Source: Tetradesmus obliquus (taxonomy: Eukaryota > Chlorophyta > Chlorophyceae > Sphaeropleales > Scenedesmaceae). From it: a stretch of DNA of 64,000 nucleotides. The notes under the pieces are model-generated. The model ran no database searches. It worked only from the letters and a program-made list of their open reading frames with translations, and was not told the DNA's origin. The position numbers and the translations under genes were made by a program. The stretch lies in contig CP126192.1 in the NCBI GenBank assembly GCA_030272155.1, positions 4,498,501 to 4,562,500 on the forward strand, written 5' to 3'. Below, in pieces: positions 1 through 13,077 of the stretch (position 1 is its first letter; every line of letters starts with the position of its first letter).

Positions 1-646
1 ATGCACACATAGCACAACTCAAAAAAAAAAAAAAAAAAAAAAACTCCAAAATGGCCACTACGCGGGCCGGGCCGAAATTTCAACCGTGGCGGCACATCGA
101 AGGCCGCTGCGATTACTTTTGTATGTCGGTCCTAGGCAGGTGGGGGCCTCACATGCTTGGTCATGGATTGTCCGGGATAAATGCGTCCAGTAGGATTTGT
201 AGCCGGCCAGTGAGTTTCCAGTGGCGGTTCACAGACACCCCTGCCAGCCCGCCTCCTTCGTCTAGGAAAAACGTACGGCTTCAAATTTGATTAATAAACA
301 TTTTACAAACAGGTGTAACAACGAATAAACTCTCACGAGGCACACATAGCACAACTCCAAAATGGCCACTACGCGGGCCGGGCCGAAATTTCAACCGTGG
401 CGGCACGTCGAAGGCCGCTGCAATTACTTTTGTATGTCGGTCCTAGGCTGGTGGGGGCCTAACATGCTTGGTCATGGATTGTCCGGGATAAATGCGTCCA
501 GTAGGATTTGTAGCCGGCCAGTGAGTTTCCAGTGGCGGTTCACAGACACCCCTGCCAGCCCGCCTCCTTCGTCTAGGACATTCGTACGGCTTCAAATTTG
601 ATAAATAAACATTCTACAAACAGGTGTAACAACGAATAAACTCTCA
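1..646 (+). repeat. 311-bp satellite, two monomers
   Basis: Two near-identical monomers (from about 44 and 355) follow a 23-nt A-run. A monomer carries the landmarks AAAATGGCCACTACGCGGGC, GTCCTAGGCAGGTGGGGGCC, CGGCCAGTGAGTTTCCAGTG and CAGGTGTAACAACGAATAAA in that order and repeats every 311 bp. The first monomer ends with an AAAAAC variant and the second with an ACATTC variant. These are recurrent variant positions seen throughout the window. Confidence 0.9.
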
Positions 647-1412
647 CAATGGATCTTTTTATGGAGCAAGTGCACAGTTATTTAGGTCCGCCCTTGTAAC
701 GTTCTTGCTTCAAAAAAAAAAAAAAAAAATATGGAGCAAGTGCACAGTTATTTAGGTCAGCCGTTGTAACGTTCTTGCTTCAAAAAAAAAAAAAAAAAAA
801 AGGTGCACTTTACAGGCAGCATTACGACACCTACACAAGACGCCTATTAATAGGTGACGGATTGTCGACACAGACAATCCCCACCTGACTATTCATGGAC
901 TCTCCACTTCATGCAAAGCACATCCTCACGATGCACACATAGCAAATTTAACAAATGGGCGTCTTGTGTAGGTGTCGTAATGCTGCCTGTAAAGTGCAGC
1001 TTGTAGAGGTGTACAAGTCACCATTTTTTATTTTTTTTTTTTGAAGCAAGAACGTTACAAGGGCTGACCTAAATAACTGTGCACTTGCTCCATAAAAAGA
1101 TCCATTGAGAGAGTGAGGCAACCTGTTCCGCACTCACTCCACAGGTCTCTTGTACCCAGAGACGCTGTCACACGTTTTTTTTTTTTTTTTTTTTTGAAGC
1201 AAGAACGTTACAAGGGCTGACCTAAATAACTGTGCACTTGCTCCATAAAAAGATCCATTGATCTGTCACACGATCATGCAGACAGCCCCTTGCGGAGCAG
1301 CCCCGAAAGGCATCCAGGACCTGACCGAGTGCCCAGACTCCACTAAAATCACAGTCGCGCAATGACGTCCTGTGATGTGTGACAGACCGTGACTGGCCCT
1401 TGAATCAAAATC
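647..1412. repeat. LINE 3'-end mosaic cassette 1
   Basis: Pieces of the 3'UTR of the LINE at 16959-25696, joined in both orientations. In order: two sense 3' ends with A-tails, an antisense 3'UTR internal piece, a scrap of satellite, the sense copy of the same 3'UTR piece, then two T-led antisense 3' ends, the last reaching GAATCAAAATC. The satellite resumes inside a monomer. The antisense piece at about 801-845 and the sense piece at about 957-1003 are an inverted repeat. No gene. Confidence 0.85.
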
Positions 1413-3417
1413 TTTTGTATGTCGGTCCTAGGCAGGTGGGGGCCTCACATGCTTGGTCATGGATTGTCCGGGATAAATGCGTCCAGTAGGATTTTTAGCC
1501 GGCCAGTGAGTTTCCAGTGGCGGTTCACAGACACCCCTGCCAGCCCGCCTCCTTCGTCTAGGACATTCGTACGGCTTCAAATTTGATAAATAATCATTCT
1601 ACAAACAGGTGTAACAACGAATAAACTCTCACGATGCACACATAGCACAACTCAAAAAAAAAAAAAAAAAAAAAACTCCAAAATGGCCACTACGCGGGCC
1701 GGGCCGAAATTTCAACCGTGGCGGCACATCGAAGGCCGCTGCGATTACTTTTGTATGTCGGTCCTAGGCAGGTGGGGGCCTCACATGCTTGGTCATGGAT
1801 TGTCCGGGATAAATGCGTCCAGTAGGATTTGTAGCCGGCCAGTGAGTTTCCAGTGGCGGTTCACAGACACCCCTGCCAGCCCGCCTCCTTCGTCTAGGAC
1901 ATTCGTACGGCTTCAAATTTGATAAATAATCATTCTACAAACAGGTGTAACAACGAATAAACTCTCACGATGCACACATAGCACAACTCAAAAAAAAAAA
2001 AAAAAAAAAACTCCAAAATGGCCACTACGCGGGCCGGGCCAAAATTTCAACCGTGGCGGCACGTCGAAGGCCGCTGCGATTACTTTTGTATGTCGGTCCT
2101 AGGCAGGTGGGGGCCTCACATGCTTGGTCATGGATTGTCCGGGATAAATGCGTCCAGTAGGATTTTTAGCCGGCCAGTGAGTTTCCAGTGGCGGTTCACA
2201 GACACCCCTGCCAGCCCGCCTCCTTCGTCTAGGACATTCGTACGGCTTCAAATTTGATAAATAATCATTCTACAAACAGGTGTAACAACGAATAAACTCT
2301 CACGATGCACACATAGCAAATTTAACAAATGCGCCACTACGCGGGCCGGGCCGAAATTTCAACCGTGGCGGCACATCGAAGGCCGCTGCGATTACTTTTG
2401 TATGTCGGTCCTAGGCAGGTGGGGGCCTCACATGCTTGGTCATGGATTGTCCGGGATAAATGCGTCCAGTAGGATTTGTAGCCGGCCAGTGAGTTTCCAG
2501 TGGCGGTTCACAGACACCCCTGCCAGCCCGCCTCCTTCGTCTAGGACATTCGTACGGCTTCAAATTTGATAAATAAACATTTTACAAACAGGTGTAACAA
2601 CGAATAAACTCTCACGAGGCACACATAGCAAATTTAAGGAGCAAGTGCACAGTTATTTAGGTCAGCCCTTGTAACGTTCTTGCTTCAAAAAAAAAAAAAC
2701 GTTCATGCTTAAAAAAAAAAATAGCAAATTTAACAAATGCGCCACTACGCGGGCCGGGCCGAAGTTTCAACCGTGGCGGCACGTCGAAGGCCGCTGCGAT
2801 TACTTTTGTATGTCGGTCCTAGGCAGGTGGGGGCCTCACATGCTTGGTCATGGATTGTCCGGGATAAATGCGTCCAGTAGGATTTGTAGCCGGCCAGTGA
2901 GTTTCCAGTGGCGGTTCACAGACACCCCTGCCAGCCCGCCTCCTTCGTCTAGGAAAAACGTACGGCTTCAAATTTGATTAATAAACATTTTACAAACAGG
3001 TGTAACAACGAATAAACTCTCACGAGGCACACATAGCACAACTCCAAAATGGCCACTACGCGGGCCGGGCCGAAATTTCAACCGTGGCGGCACGTCGAAG
3101 GCCGCTGCGCGGAGCAAGTGCACAGTTATTTAGGTCAGCCCTTGTAACGTTCTTGCTTAAAAAAAAAAAAAAAAAAAAAAAAAAGGCCGCTGCGATTACT
3201 TTTGTATGTCGGTCCTAGGCTGGTGGGGGCCTAACATGCTTGGTCATGGATTGTCCGGGATAAATGCGTCCAGTAGGATTTGTAGCCGGCCAGTGAGTTT
3301 CCAGTGGCGGTTCACAGACACCCCTGCCAGCCCGCCTCCTTCGTCTAGGACATTCGTACGGCTTCAAATTTGATAAATAAACATTCTACAAACAGGTGTA
3401 ACAACGAATAAACTCTT
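1413..3417 (+). repeat. 311-bp satellite block
   Basis: About seven monomers, the first 5'-truncated where it meets cassette 1. Two junctions (about 1651 and 1989) contain only an A-run followed by a duplicated ACTC. A short LINE tail piece sits at about 2637-2700, and the 73-bp LINE insert at 3110-3182 is listed separately. I see no gene. Confidence 0.88.
3110..3182 (+). mobile_element. Ultra-short 5'-truncated LINE insert
   Basis: The last ~56 nt of the LINE 3' end plus an A-tail, flanked by a 12-bp TSD, AAGGCCGCTGCG, at 3098-3109 and 3183-3194. Copies of the same event, carried along by higher-order duplication, lie at 6407-6476, 11482-11555 and 12772-12841. They differ mainly in A-tail length and in having CTT-A or CTTC-A at the tail junction. 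Confidence 0.9.
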
Positions 3418-4086
3418 TCAATGGATTTTTTTATGGAGCAAGTGCACAGTTATTTAGGTCCGCCCTTGTAACGTTCTTGCTTCAAAAAAAAAAAAAAAAA
3501 AAAAACACAAGACGCCTATTAATAGGTGACGGATTGTCGACACAGACAATCCCCACCTGACTATTCATGGACTCTCCACTTCATGCAAAGCACATCCTCA
3601 CGATGCACACATAGCAAATTTAACAAATGGGCGTCTTGTGTAGGTGTCGTAATGCTGCCTGTAAAGTGCAGCTTGTAGAGGTGTACAAGTCACCATTTTT
3701 TATTTTTTTTATTGAAGCAAGAACGTTACAAGGGCTGACCTAAATAACTGTGCACTTGCTCCATAAAAAGATCCATTGAGAGAGTGAGGCAACCTGTTCC
3801 GCACTCACTCCACAGGTCTCTTGTACCCAGAAACGCTGTCACACGATTTTTTTTTTTTTTTTTTTTTTTGAAGCAAGAACGTTACAAGGGCTGACCTAAA
3901 TAACTGTGCACTTGCTCCATAAAAAGATCCATTGATCTGTCACACGATCATGCAGACAGCCCCTTGCGGAGCAGCCCCGAAAGGCATCCAGGACCTGACC
4001 GAGTGCCCAGACTCCACTAAAATCACAGTCGCGCAATGACGTCCTGTGATGTGTGACAGACCGTGACTGGCCCTTGAATCAAAATC
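3418..4086. repeat. LINE 3'-end mosaic cassette 2
   Basis: Same order as cassette 1 but with one sense 3' end, and with ATGGATTTTTTT in place of ATGGATCTTTTT at its start. Nearly identical to cassette 3 at 6711. The two lie about 3.29 kb apart and mark a recent higher-order duplication. Confidence 0.85.
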
Positions 4087-4327
4087 TTTTGTATGTCGGT
4101 CCTAGGCAGGTGGGGGCCTCACATGCTTGGTCATGGATTGTCCGGGATAAATGCGTCCAGTAGGATTTTTAGCCGGCCAGTGAGTTTCCAGTGGCGGTTC
4201 ACAGACACCCCTGCCAGCCCGCCTCCTTCGTCTAGGACATTCGTACGGCTTCAAATTTGATAAATAATCATTCTACAAACAGGTGTAACAACGAATAAAC
4301 TCTCACGATGCACACATAGCACAACTC

Positions 4328-4358
<31 letters not shown>

Positions 4359-6710
4359 CAAAATGGCCACTACGCGGGCCGGGCCGAAATTTCAACCGTG
4401 GCGGCACATCGAAGGCCGCTGCGATTACTTTTGTATGTCGGTCCTAGGCAGGTGGGGGCCTCACATGCTTGGTCATGGATTGTCCGGGATAAATGCGTCC
4501 AGTAGGATTTTTAGCCGGCCAGTGAGTTTCCAGTGGCGGTTCACAGACACCCCTGCCAGCCCGCCTCCTTCGTCTAGGACATTCGTACGGCTTCAAATTT
4601 GATAAATAATCATTCTACAAACAGGTGTAACAACGAATAAACTCTCACGATGCACACATAGCAAATTTAACAAATGCGCCACTACGCGGGCCGGGCCGAA
4701 ATTTCAACCGTGGCGGCACATCGAAGGCCGCTGCGATTACTTTTGTATGTCGGTCCTAGGCAGGTGGGGGCCTCACATGCTTGGTCATGGATTGTCCGGG
4801 ATAAATGCGTCCAGTAGGATTTGTAGCCGGCCAGTGAGTTTCCAGTGGCGGTTCACAGACACCCCTGCCAGCCCGCCTCCTTCGTCTAGGAAAAACGTAC
4901 GGCTTCAAATTTGATTAATAAACATTTTACAAACAAGTGTAACAACGAATAAACTCTCACGATGCACACACAGCAAATTTAACAAATGCGCCACTACGCG
5001 GGCCGGGCCGAAATTTCAACCGTGGCGGCACGTCGAAGGCCACTGCGATTACTTTTGTATGTCGGTCCTAGGCAGGTGGGGGCCTCACATGCTTGGTCAT
5101 GGATTGATCGGGATAAATGCGTCCAGAAAAATGTTTATGGAGCAAGTGCACAGTTATTTAAATCAGCCCTTGTAACGTTCTTGCTTCAAAAAAAAAAAAA
5201 AAAAGCTGCAGTTTACAGGCAGCATTACGGCTTCAAATTTGATAAATAAACATTTTACAAACAGGTGTAACAACGAATAAACTCTCACGAGGCACACATA
5301 GCACAACTCCAAAATGGCCACTACGCGGGCCGGGCCAAAATTTCAACCGTGGCGGCACGTCGAAGGCCGCTGCGATTACTTTTGTATGTCGGTCCTAGGC
5401 AGGTGGGGGCCTCACATGCTTGGTCATGGATTGTCCGGGATAAATGCGTCCAGTAGGATTTTTAGCCGGCCAGTGAGTTTCCAGTGGCGGTTCACAGACA
5501 CCCCTGCCAGCCCGCCTCCTTCGTCTAGGACATTCGTACGGCTTCAAATTTGATAAATAATCATTCTACAAACAGGTGTAACAACGAATAAACTCTCACG
5601 ATGCACACATAGCAAATTTAACAAATGCGCCACTACGCGGGCCGGGCCGAAATTTCAACCGTGGCGGCACATCGAAGGCCGCTGCGATTACTTTTGTATG
5701 TCGGTCCTAGGCAGGTGGGGGCCTCACATGCTTGGTCATGGATTGTCCGGGATAAATGCGTCCAGTAGGATTTGTAGCCGGCCAGTGAGTTTCCAGTGGC
5801 GGTTCACAGACACCCCTGCCAGCCCGCCTCCTTCGTCTAGGACATTCGTACGGCTTCAAATTTGATAAATAAACATTTTACAAACAGGTGTAACAACGAA
5901 TAAACTCTCACGAGGCACACATAGCAAATTTAAGGAGCAAGTGCACAGTTATTTAGGTCAGCCCTTGTAACGTTCTTGCTTCAAAAAAAAAAAAAACGTT
6001 CATGCTTAAAAAAAAAAATAGCAAATTTAACAAATGCGCCACTACGCGGGCCGGGCCGAAGTTTCAACCGTGGCGGCACGTCGAAGGCCGCTGCGATTAC
6101 TTTTGTATGTCGGTCCTAGGCAGGTGGGGGCCTCACATGCTTGGTCATGGATTGTCCGGGATAAATGCGTCCAGTAGGATTTGTAGCCGGCCAGTGAGTT
6201 TCCAGTGGCGGTTCACAGACACCCCTGCCAGCCCGCCTCCTTCGTCTAGGAAAAACGTACGGCTTCAAATTTGATTAATAAACATTTTACAAACAGGTGT
6301 AACAACGAATAAACTCTCACGAGGCACACATAGCACAACTCCAAAATGGCCACTACGCGGGCCGGGCCGAAATTTCAACCGTGGCGGCACGTCGAAGGCC
6401 GCTGCGCGGAGCAAGTGCACAGTTATTTAGGTCAGCCCTTGTAACGTTCTTGCTTAAAAAAAAAAAAAAAAAAAAAAAGGCCGCTGCGATTACTTTTGTA
6501 TGTCGGTCCTAGGCTGGTGGGGGCCTAACATGCTTGGTCATGGATTGTCCGGGATAAATGCGTCCAGTAGGATTTGTAGCCGGCCAGTGAGTTTCCAGTG
6601 GCGGTTCACAGACACCCCTGCCAGCCCGCCTCCTTCGTCTAGGACATTCGTACGGCTTCAAATTTGATAAATAAACATTCTACAAACAGGTGTAACAACG
6701 AATAAACTCT
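4087..6710 (+). repeat. 311-bp satellite block with one type B monomer
   Basis: About eight monomers. The one at about 4961-5290 is type B: it has ATTGATCGGGATAAATGCG, then a LINE 3' tail with A-run, then an antisense LINE 3'UTR scrap. The block from about 2637 onward recurs about 3.29 kb later. A second copy of the 12-bp-TSD LINE insert lies at 6407-6476. I see no gene. Confidence 0.88.
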
Positions 6711-7381
6711 TTCAATGGATTTTTTTATGGAGCAAGTGCACAGTTATTTAGGTCCGCCCTTGTAACGTTCTTGCTTCAAAAAAAAAAAAAAAAAAAAAAA
6801 ACACAAGACGCCTATTAATAGGTGACGGATTGTCGACACAGACAATCCCCACCTGACTATTCATGGACTCTCCACTTCATGCAAAGCACATCCTCACGAT
6901 GCACACATAGCAAATTTAACAAATGGGCGTCTTGTGTAGGTGTCGTAATGCTGCCTGTAAAGTGCAGCTTGTAGAGGTGTACAAGTCACCATTTTTTATT
7001 TTTTTTATTGAAGCAAGAACGTTACAAGGGCTGACCTAAATAACTGTGCACTTGCTCCATAAAAAGATCCATTGAGAGAGTGAGGCAACCTGTTCCGCAC
7101 TCACTCCACAGGTCTCTTGTACCCAGAAACGCTGTCACACGATTTTTTTTTTTTTTTTTTTTTTGAAGCAAGAACGTTACAAGGGCTGACCTAAATAACT
7201 GTGCACTTGCTCCATAAAAAGATCCATTGATCTGTCACACGATCATGCAGACAGCCCCTTGCGGAGCAGCCCCGAAAGGCATCCAGGACCTGACCGAGTG
7301 CCCAGACTCCACTAAAATCACAGTCGCGCAATGACGTCCTGTGATGTGTGACAGACCGTGACTGGCCCTTGAATCAAAATC
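6711..7381. repeat. LINE 3'-end mosaic cassette 3
   Basis: Duplicate of cassette 2 with the same diagnostic changes (CTTTCAATGGATTTTTTT, ACCCAGAAACGCTG). Length differences are confined to the A/T runs. Confidence 0.85.
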
Positions 7382-8405
7382 TTTTGTATGTCGGTCCTAG
7401 GCAGGTGGGGGCCTCACATGCTTGGTCATGGATTGTCCGGGATAAATGCGTCCAGTAGGATTTTTAGCCGGCCAGTGAGTTTCCAGTGGCGGTTCACAGA
7501 CACCCCTGCCAGCCCGCCTCCTTCGTCTAGGACATTCGTACGGCTTCAAATTTGATAAATAATCATTCTACAAACAGGTGTAACAACGAATAAACTCTCA
7601 CGATGCACACATAGCACAACTCAAAAAAAAAAAAAAAAAAAAAAAACTCCAAAATGGCCACTACGCGGGCCGGGCCGAAATTTCAACCGTGGCGGCACAT
7701 CGAAGGCCGCTGCGATTACTTTTGTATGTCGGTCCTAGGCAGGTGGGGGCCTCACATGCTTGGTCATGGATTGTCCGGGATAAATGCGTCCAGTAGGATT
7801 TTTAGCCGGCCAGTGAGTTTCCAGTGGCGGTTCACAGACACCCCTGCCAGCCCGCCTCCTTCGTCTAGGACATTCGTACGGCTTCAAATTTGATAAATAA
7901 TCATTCTACAAACAGGTGTAACAACGAATAAACTCTCACGATGCACACATAGCAAATTTAACAAATGCGCCACTACGCGGGCCGGGCCGAAATTTCAACC
8001 GTGGCGGCACATCGAAGGCCGCTGCGATTACTTTTGTATGTCGGTCCTAGGCAGGTGGGGGCCTCACATGCTTGGTCATGGATTGTCCGGGATAAATGCG
8101 TCCAGTAGGATTTGTAGCCGGCCAGTGAGTTTCCAGTGGCGGTTCACAGACACCCCTGCCAGCCCGCCTCCTTCGTCTAGGACATTCGTACGGCTTCAAA
8201 TTTGATAAATAAACATTTTACAAACAGGTGTAACAACGAATAAACTCTCACGAGGCACACATAGCAAATTTAAGGAGCAAGTGCACAGTTATTTAGGTCA
8301 GCCCTTGTAACGTTCTTGCTTCAAAAAAAAAAAAAACGTTCATGCTTAAAAAAAAAAATAGCAAATTTAACAAATGCGCCACTACGCGGGCCGGGCCGAA
8401 ATATC
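7382..8405 (+). repeat. 311-bp satellite block
   Basis: About three monomers and the start of a third copy of the ~3.3-kb higher-order repeat, cut at 8406-8419 by the LINE insertion. A short LINE tail piece with A-run is at about 8275-8340. Confidence 0.88.
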
Positions 8406-9524
8406 AACCGTGGCGGCACCGGGCAGTCAACGGGGTACAACTGGCGAGCCGGGCAGCTCATCATACGCTGCTAAGGCTGTGGCGTGTAGGTTTCTGGCAG
8501 CGCTGCGGCAGCAAATTCAGAGGGAGTGGGATAGGGTGGAAGTAGATGTTAGGATAGGTTGTGGGATACCGTTTGCATGGCTGCAGGGAAGGTCGCCTGA
8601 GATCAAACTTGTTGACTTTGAGCAGAAGTGGGGAGCACTGTATAGGATGGGCGCAAATGGGCGCATCAAGGTTCGGGCCAGCGCGGCTGGCATGTGAGGG
8701 ATGGATTGGGCACGGGTCTACGAGGCGTGGTGGTGTGTTTTGACGGTTCGGGCGGGGGGTACAATGCATTCGTTGGAGTAGTGGCCGTCGTTCCTCGTTG
8801 TGATGTGTTGCAAAATAGTATGGCAAAGGCTAAGCTGATGGCCGGGATACGTTATGTATGCATGTGAGTGGGTAGCAGAGTACGTTATGTATGCGTGCGT
8901 GTGGGTAGCAGTGTACGAGGATGTGTGCAGCATGTGTGGATTAGTTTGTGTGTGTGTGGCTTTGTGTGCCTGAGGTGGTGTCATTTCCTACAGAATGCCA
9001 CGTATCTCATAGGTGTATGTTCGGTCAGTAGCAGGATGTGCTTTGCATGAAGTGGAGAGTCAATGAATAGTCAGGTGGGGATTGTCTGTGTCGACAATCC
9101 GTCACCTATTAATAGGCGTCTTGTGTAGGTGTCGTAATGCTGCCTGTAAAGTGCAGCTTGTAGAGGTGTACAAGTCACCATGCAGTGATAGCTGACAGTT
9201 ACGCCATGGACAGATTTTGTTTCAAGGGCCAGTCACGGTATGTCACACATCACAGGACGTCATTGCGCGGCTGTGATTTTAGTGGAGTCTGGGCACTCGG
9301 TCAGGTCCTGGATGCCTTTCGGGGCTGCTCCGCAAGGGGCTGTCTGCATGATCGTGTGACAGCGTCTCTTGGTACAAGAGACCTGTGGAGTGAGTGCGGA
9401 ACAGGTTGCCTCACTCTCTCAATGGATCTTTTTATGGAGCAAGTGCACAGTTATTTAGGTCCGCCCTTGTAACGTTCTTGCTTCAAAAAAAAAAAAAAAA
9501 AAAAAAAAAAAACCGTGGCGGCAC
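8406..9524 (+). mobile_element. 5'-truncated LINE copy with 14-bp TSD
   Basis: The body is 8420-9510, followed by an A-run. The TSD AACCGTGGCGGCAC occurs at 8406-8419 and 9511-9524, with the boundary to the A-tail slightly ambiguous. The sequence matches the last ~1.09 kb of the minus-strand LINE at 16959-25696: the last ~90 codons of ORF2 (QRGTTGEPGSSSYAAKAV onward, stop near 8697), then the whole 3'UTR. The close match suggests a young insertion. It landed in an existing higher-order repeat of the satellite. It cannot encode an active protein. Confidence 0.95.
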
Positions 9525-9763
9525 GTCGAAGGCCGCTGCGATTACTTTTGTATGTCGGTCCTAGGCTGGTGGGGGCCTAACATGCTTGGTCATGGATTGT
9601 CCGGGATAAATGCGTCCAGTAGGATTTGTAGCCGGCCAGTGAGTTTCCAGTGGCGGTTCACAGACACCCCTGCCAGCCCGCCTCCTTCGTCTAGGACATT
9701 CGTACGGCTTCAAATTTGATAAATAAACATTCTACAAACAGGTGTAACAACGAATAAACTCTC
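9525..9763 (+). repeat. Satellite monomer remainder
   Basis: Remainder of the monomer interrupted by the LINE. It has the CTGGTGGGGGCCTAACATG variant, which elsewhere marks the monomer just before a LINE cassette. Confidence 0.85.
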
Positions 9764-10430
9764 ACAATGGATCTTTTTATGGAGCAAGTGCACAGTTATT
9801 TAGGTCCGCCCTTGTAACGTTCTTGCTTCAAAAAAAAAAAAAAAAAAAAAAACACAAGACGCCTATTAATAGGTGACGGATTGTCGACACAGACAATCCC
9901 CACCTGACTATTCATGGACTCTCCACTTCATGCAAAGCACATCCTCACGATGCACACATAGCAAATTTAACAAATGGGCGTCTTGTGTAGGTGTCGTAAT
10001 GCTGCCTGTAAAGTGCAGCTTGTAGAGGTGTACAAGTCACCATATTTTATTTTTTTTTATTGAAGCAAGAACGTTACAAGGGCTGACCTAAATAACTGTG
10101 CACTTGCTCCATAAAAAGATCCATTGAGAGAGTGAGGCAACCTGTTCCGCACTCACTCCACAGGTCTCTTGTACCCAGAGACGCTGTCACACGATTTTTT
10201 TTTTTTTTTTTTTGAAGCAAGAACGTTACAAGGGCTGACCTAAATAACTGTGCACTTGCTCCATAAAAAGATCCATTGATCTGTCACACGATCATGCAGA
10301 CAGCCCCTTGCGGAGCAGCCCCGAAAGGCATCCAGGACCTGACCGAGTGCCCAGACTCCACTAAAATCACAGTCGCGCAATGACGTCCTGTGATGTGTGA
10401 CAGACCGTGACTGGCCCTTGAATCAAAATC
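9764..10430. repeat. LINE 3'-end mosaic cassette 4
   Basis: Sense LINE 3' end with A-run, antisense 3'UTR, satellite scrap, sense 3'UTR piece, then two antisense 3' ends led by T-runs. It shares CACCATATTTTATT with cassette 5, placing those two in one sub-lineage. Confidence 0.85.
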
Positions 10431-11791
10431 TTTTGTATGTCGGTCCTAGGCAGGTGGGGGCCTCACATGCTTGGTCATGGATTGTCCGGGATAAATGCGT
10501 CCAGTAGGATTTTTAGCCGGCCAGTGAGTTTCCAGTGGCGGTTCACAGACACCCCTGCCAGCCCGCCTCCTTCGTCTAGGACATTCGTACGGCTTCAAAT
10601 TTGATAAATAATCATTCTACAAACAGGTGTAACAACGAATAAACTCTCACGATGCACACATAGCACAACTCAAAAAAAAAAAAAAAAAAAAAACTCCAAA
10701 ATGGCCACTACGCGGGCCGGGCCGAAATTTCAACCGTGGCGGCACATCGAAGGCCGCTGCGATTACTTTTGTATGTCGGTCCTAGGCAGGTGGGGGCCTC
10801 ACATGCTTGGTCATGGATTGTCCGGGATAAATGCGTCCAGTAGGATTTGTAGCCGGCCAGTGAGTTTCCAGTGGCGGTTCACAGACACCCCTGCCAGCCC
10901 GCCTCCTTCGTCTAGGACATTCGTACGGCTTCAAATTTGATAAATAAACATTTTACAAACAGGTGTAACAACGAATAAACTCTCACGAGGTACACATAGC
11001 AAATTTAAGGAGCAAGTGCACAGTTATTTAGGTCCGCCCTTGTAACGTTCTTGCTTCAAAAAAAAAAAAAACGTTCATGCTTAAAAAAAAAAATAGCAAA
11101 TTTAACAAATGCGCCACTACGCGGGCCGGGCCGAAGTTTCAACCGTGGCGGCACGTCGAAGGCCGCTGCGATTACTTTTGTATGTCGGTCCTAGGCAGGT
11201 GGGGGCCTCACATGCTTGGTCATGGATTGTCCGGGATAAATGCGTCCAGTAGGATTTGTAGCCGGCCAGTGAGTTTCCAGTGGCGGTTCACAGACACCCC
11301 TGCCAGCCCGCCTCCTTCGTCTAGGAAAAACGTACGGCTTCAAATTTGATTAATAAACATTTTACAAACAGGTGTAACAACGAATAAACTCTCACGAGGC
11401 ACACATAGCACAACTCCAAAATGGCCACTACGCGGGCCGGGCCGAAATTTCAACCGTGGCGGCACGTCGAAGGCCGCTGCGCGGAGCAAGTGCACAGTTA
11501 TTTAGGTCAGCCCTTGTAACGTTCTTGCTTCAAAAAAAAAAAAAAAAAAAAAAAAAAGGCCGCTGCGATTACTTTTGTATGTCGGTCCTAGGCTGGTGGG
11601 GGCCTAACATGCTTGGTCATGGATTGTCCGGGATAAATGCGTCCAGTAGGATTTGTAGCCGGCCAGTGAGTTTCCAGTGGCGGTTCACAGACACCCCTGC
11701 CAGCCCGCCTCCTTCGTCTAGGACATTCGTACGGCTTCAAATTTGATAAATAAACATTCTACAAACAGGTGTAACAACGAATAAACTCTCA
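10431..11791 (+). repeat. 311-bp satellite block
   Basis: About four monomers, with a bare A-run junction at about 10672-10692, a LINE tail scrap near 11007-11070 and the 12-bp-TSD LINE insert at 11482-11555. No gene seen. Confidence 0.87.
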
Positions 11792-12465
11792 CAATGGATC
11801 TTTTTATGGAGCAAGTGCACAGTTATTTAGGTCCGCCCTTGTAACGTTCTTGCTTCAAAAAAAAAAAAAAAAAAAAAAAAAAACACAAGACGCCTATTAA
11901 TAGGTGACGGATTGTCGACACAGACAATCCCCACCTGACTATTCATGGACTCTCCACTTCATGCAAAGCACATCCTCACGATGCACACATAGCAAATTTA
12001 ACAAATGGGCGTCTTGTGTAGGTGTCGTAATGCTGCCTGTAAAGTGCAGCTTGTAGAGGTGTACAAGTCACCATATTTTATTTTTTTTTATTGAAGCAAG
12101 AACGTTACAAGGGCTGACCTAAATAACTGTGCACTTGCTCCATAAAAAGATCCATTGAGAGAGTGAGGCAACCTGTTCCGCACTCACTCCACAGGTCTCT
12201 TGTACCCAGAGACGCTGTCACACGATTTTTTTTTTTTTTTTTTTTTTTGAAGCAAGAACGTTACAAGGGCTGACCTAAATAACTGTGCACTTGCTCCATA
12301 AAAAGATCCATTGATCTGTCACACGATCATGCAGACAGCCCCTTGCGGAGCAGCCCCGAAAGGCATCCAGGACCTGACCGAGTGCCCAGACTCCACTAAA
12401 ATCACAGTCGCGCAATGACGTCCTGTGATGTGTGACAGACCGTGACTGGCCCTTGAATCAAAATC
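11792..12465. repeat. LINE 3'-end mosaic cassette 5
   Basis: Near copy of cassette 4 with the same piece order. Differences are mostly in A/T-run length. Confidence 0.85.
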
Positions 12466-13077
12466 TTTTGTATGTCGGTCCTAGGCAGGTGGGGGCCTCA
12501 CATGCTTGGTCATGGATTGTCCGGGATAAATGCGTCCAGTAGGATTTTTAGCCGGCCAGTGAGTTTCCAGTGGCGGTTCACAGACACCCCTGCCAGCCCA
12601 CCTCCTTCGTCTAGGACATTCGTACGGCTTCAAATTTGATAAATAATCATTCTACAAACAGGTGTAACAACGAATAAACTCTCACGATGCACACATAGCA
12701 CAACTCCAAAATGGCCACTACGCGGGCCGGGCCGAAATTTCAACCGTGGCGGCACGTCGAAGGCCGCTGCGCGGAGCAAGTGCACAGTTATTTAGGTCAG
12801 CCCTTGTAACGTTCTTGCTTCAAAAAAAAAAAAAAAAAAAAAAGGCCGCTGCGATTACTTTTGTATGTCGGTCCTAGGCTGGTGGGGGCCTAACATGCTT
12901 GTTCATGGATTGTCCGGGATAAATGCGTCCAGTAGGATTTGTAGCCGGCCAGTGAGTTTCCAGTGGCGGTTCACAGACACCCCTGCCAGCCCGCCTCCTT
13001 CGTCTAGGACATTCGTACGGCTTCAAATTTGATAAATAAACATTCTACAAACAGGTGTAACAACGAATAAACTCTCA
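12466..13077 (+). repeat. Satellite monomers
   Basis: A 5'-truncated monomer, then one interrupted by the copy of the 12-bp-TSD LINE insert at 12772-12841. Confidence 0.87.
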
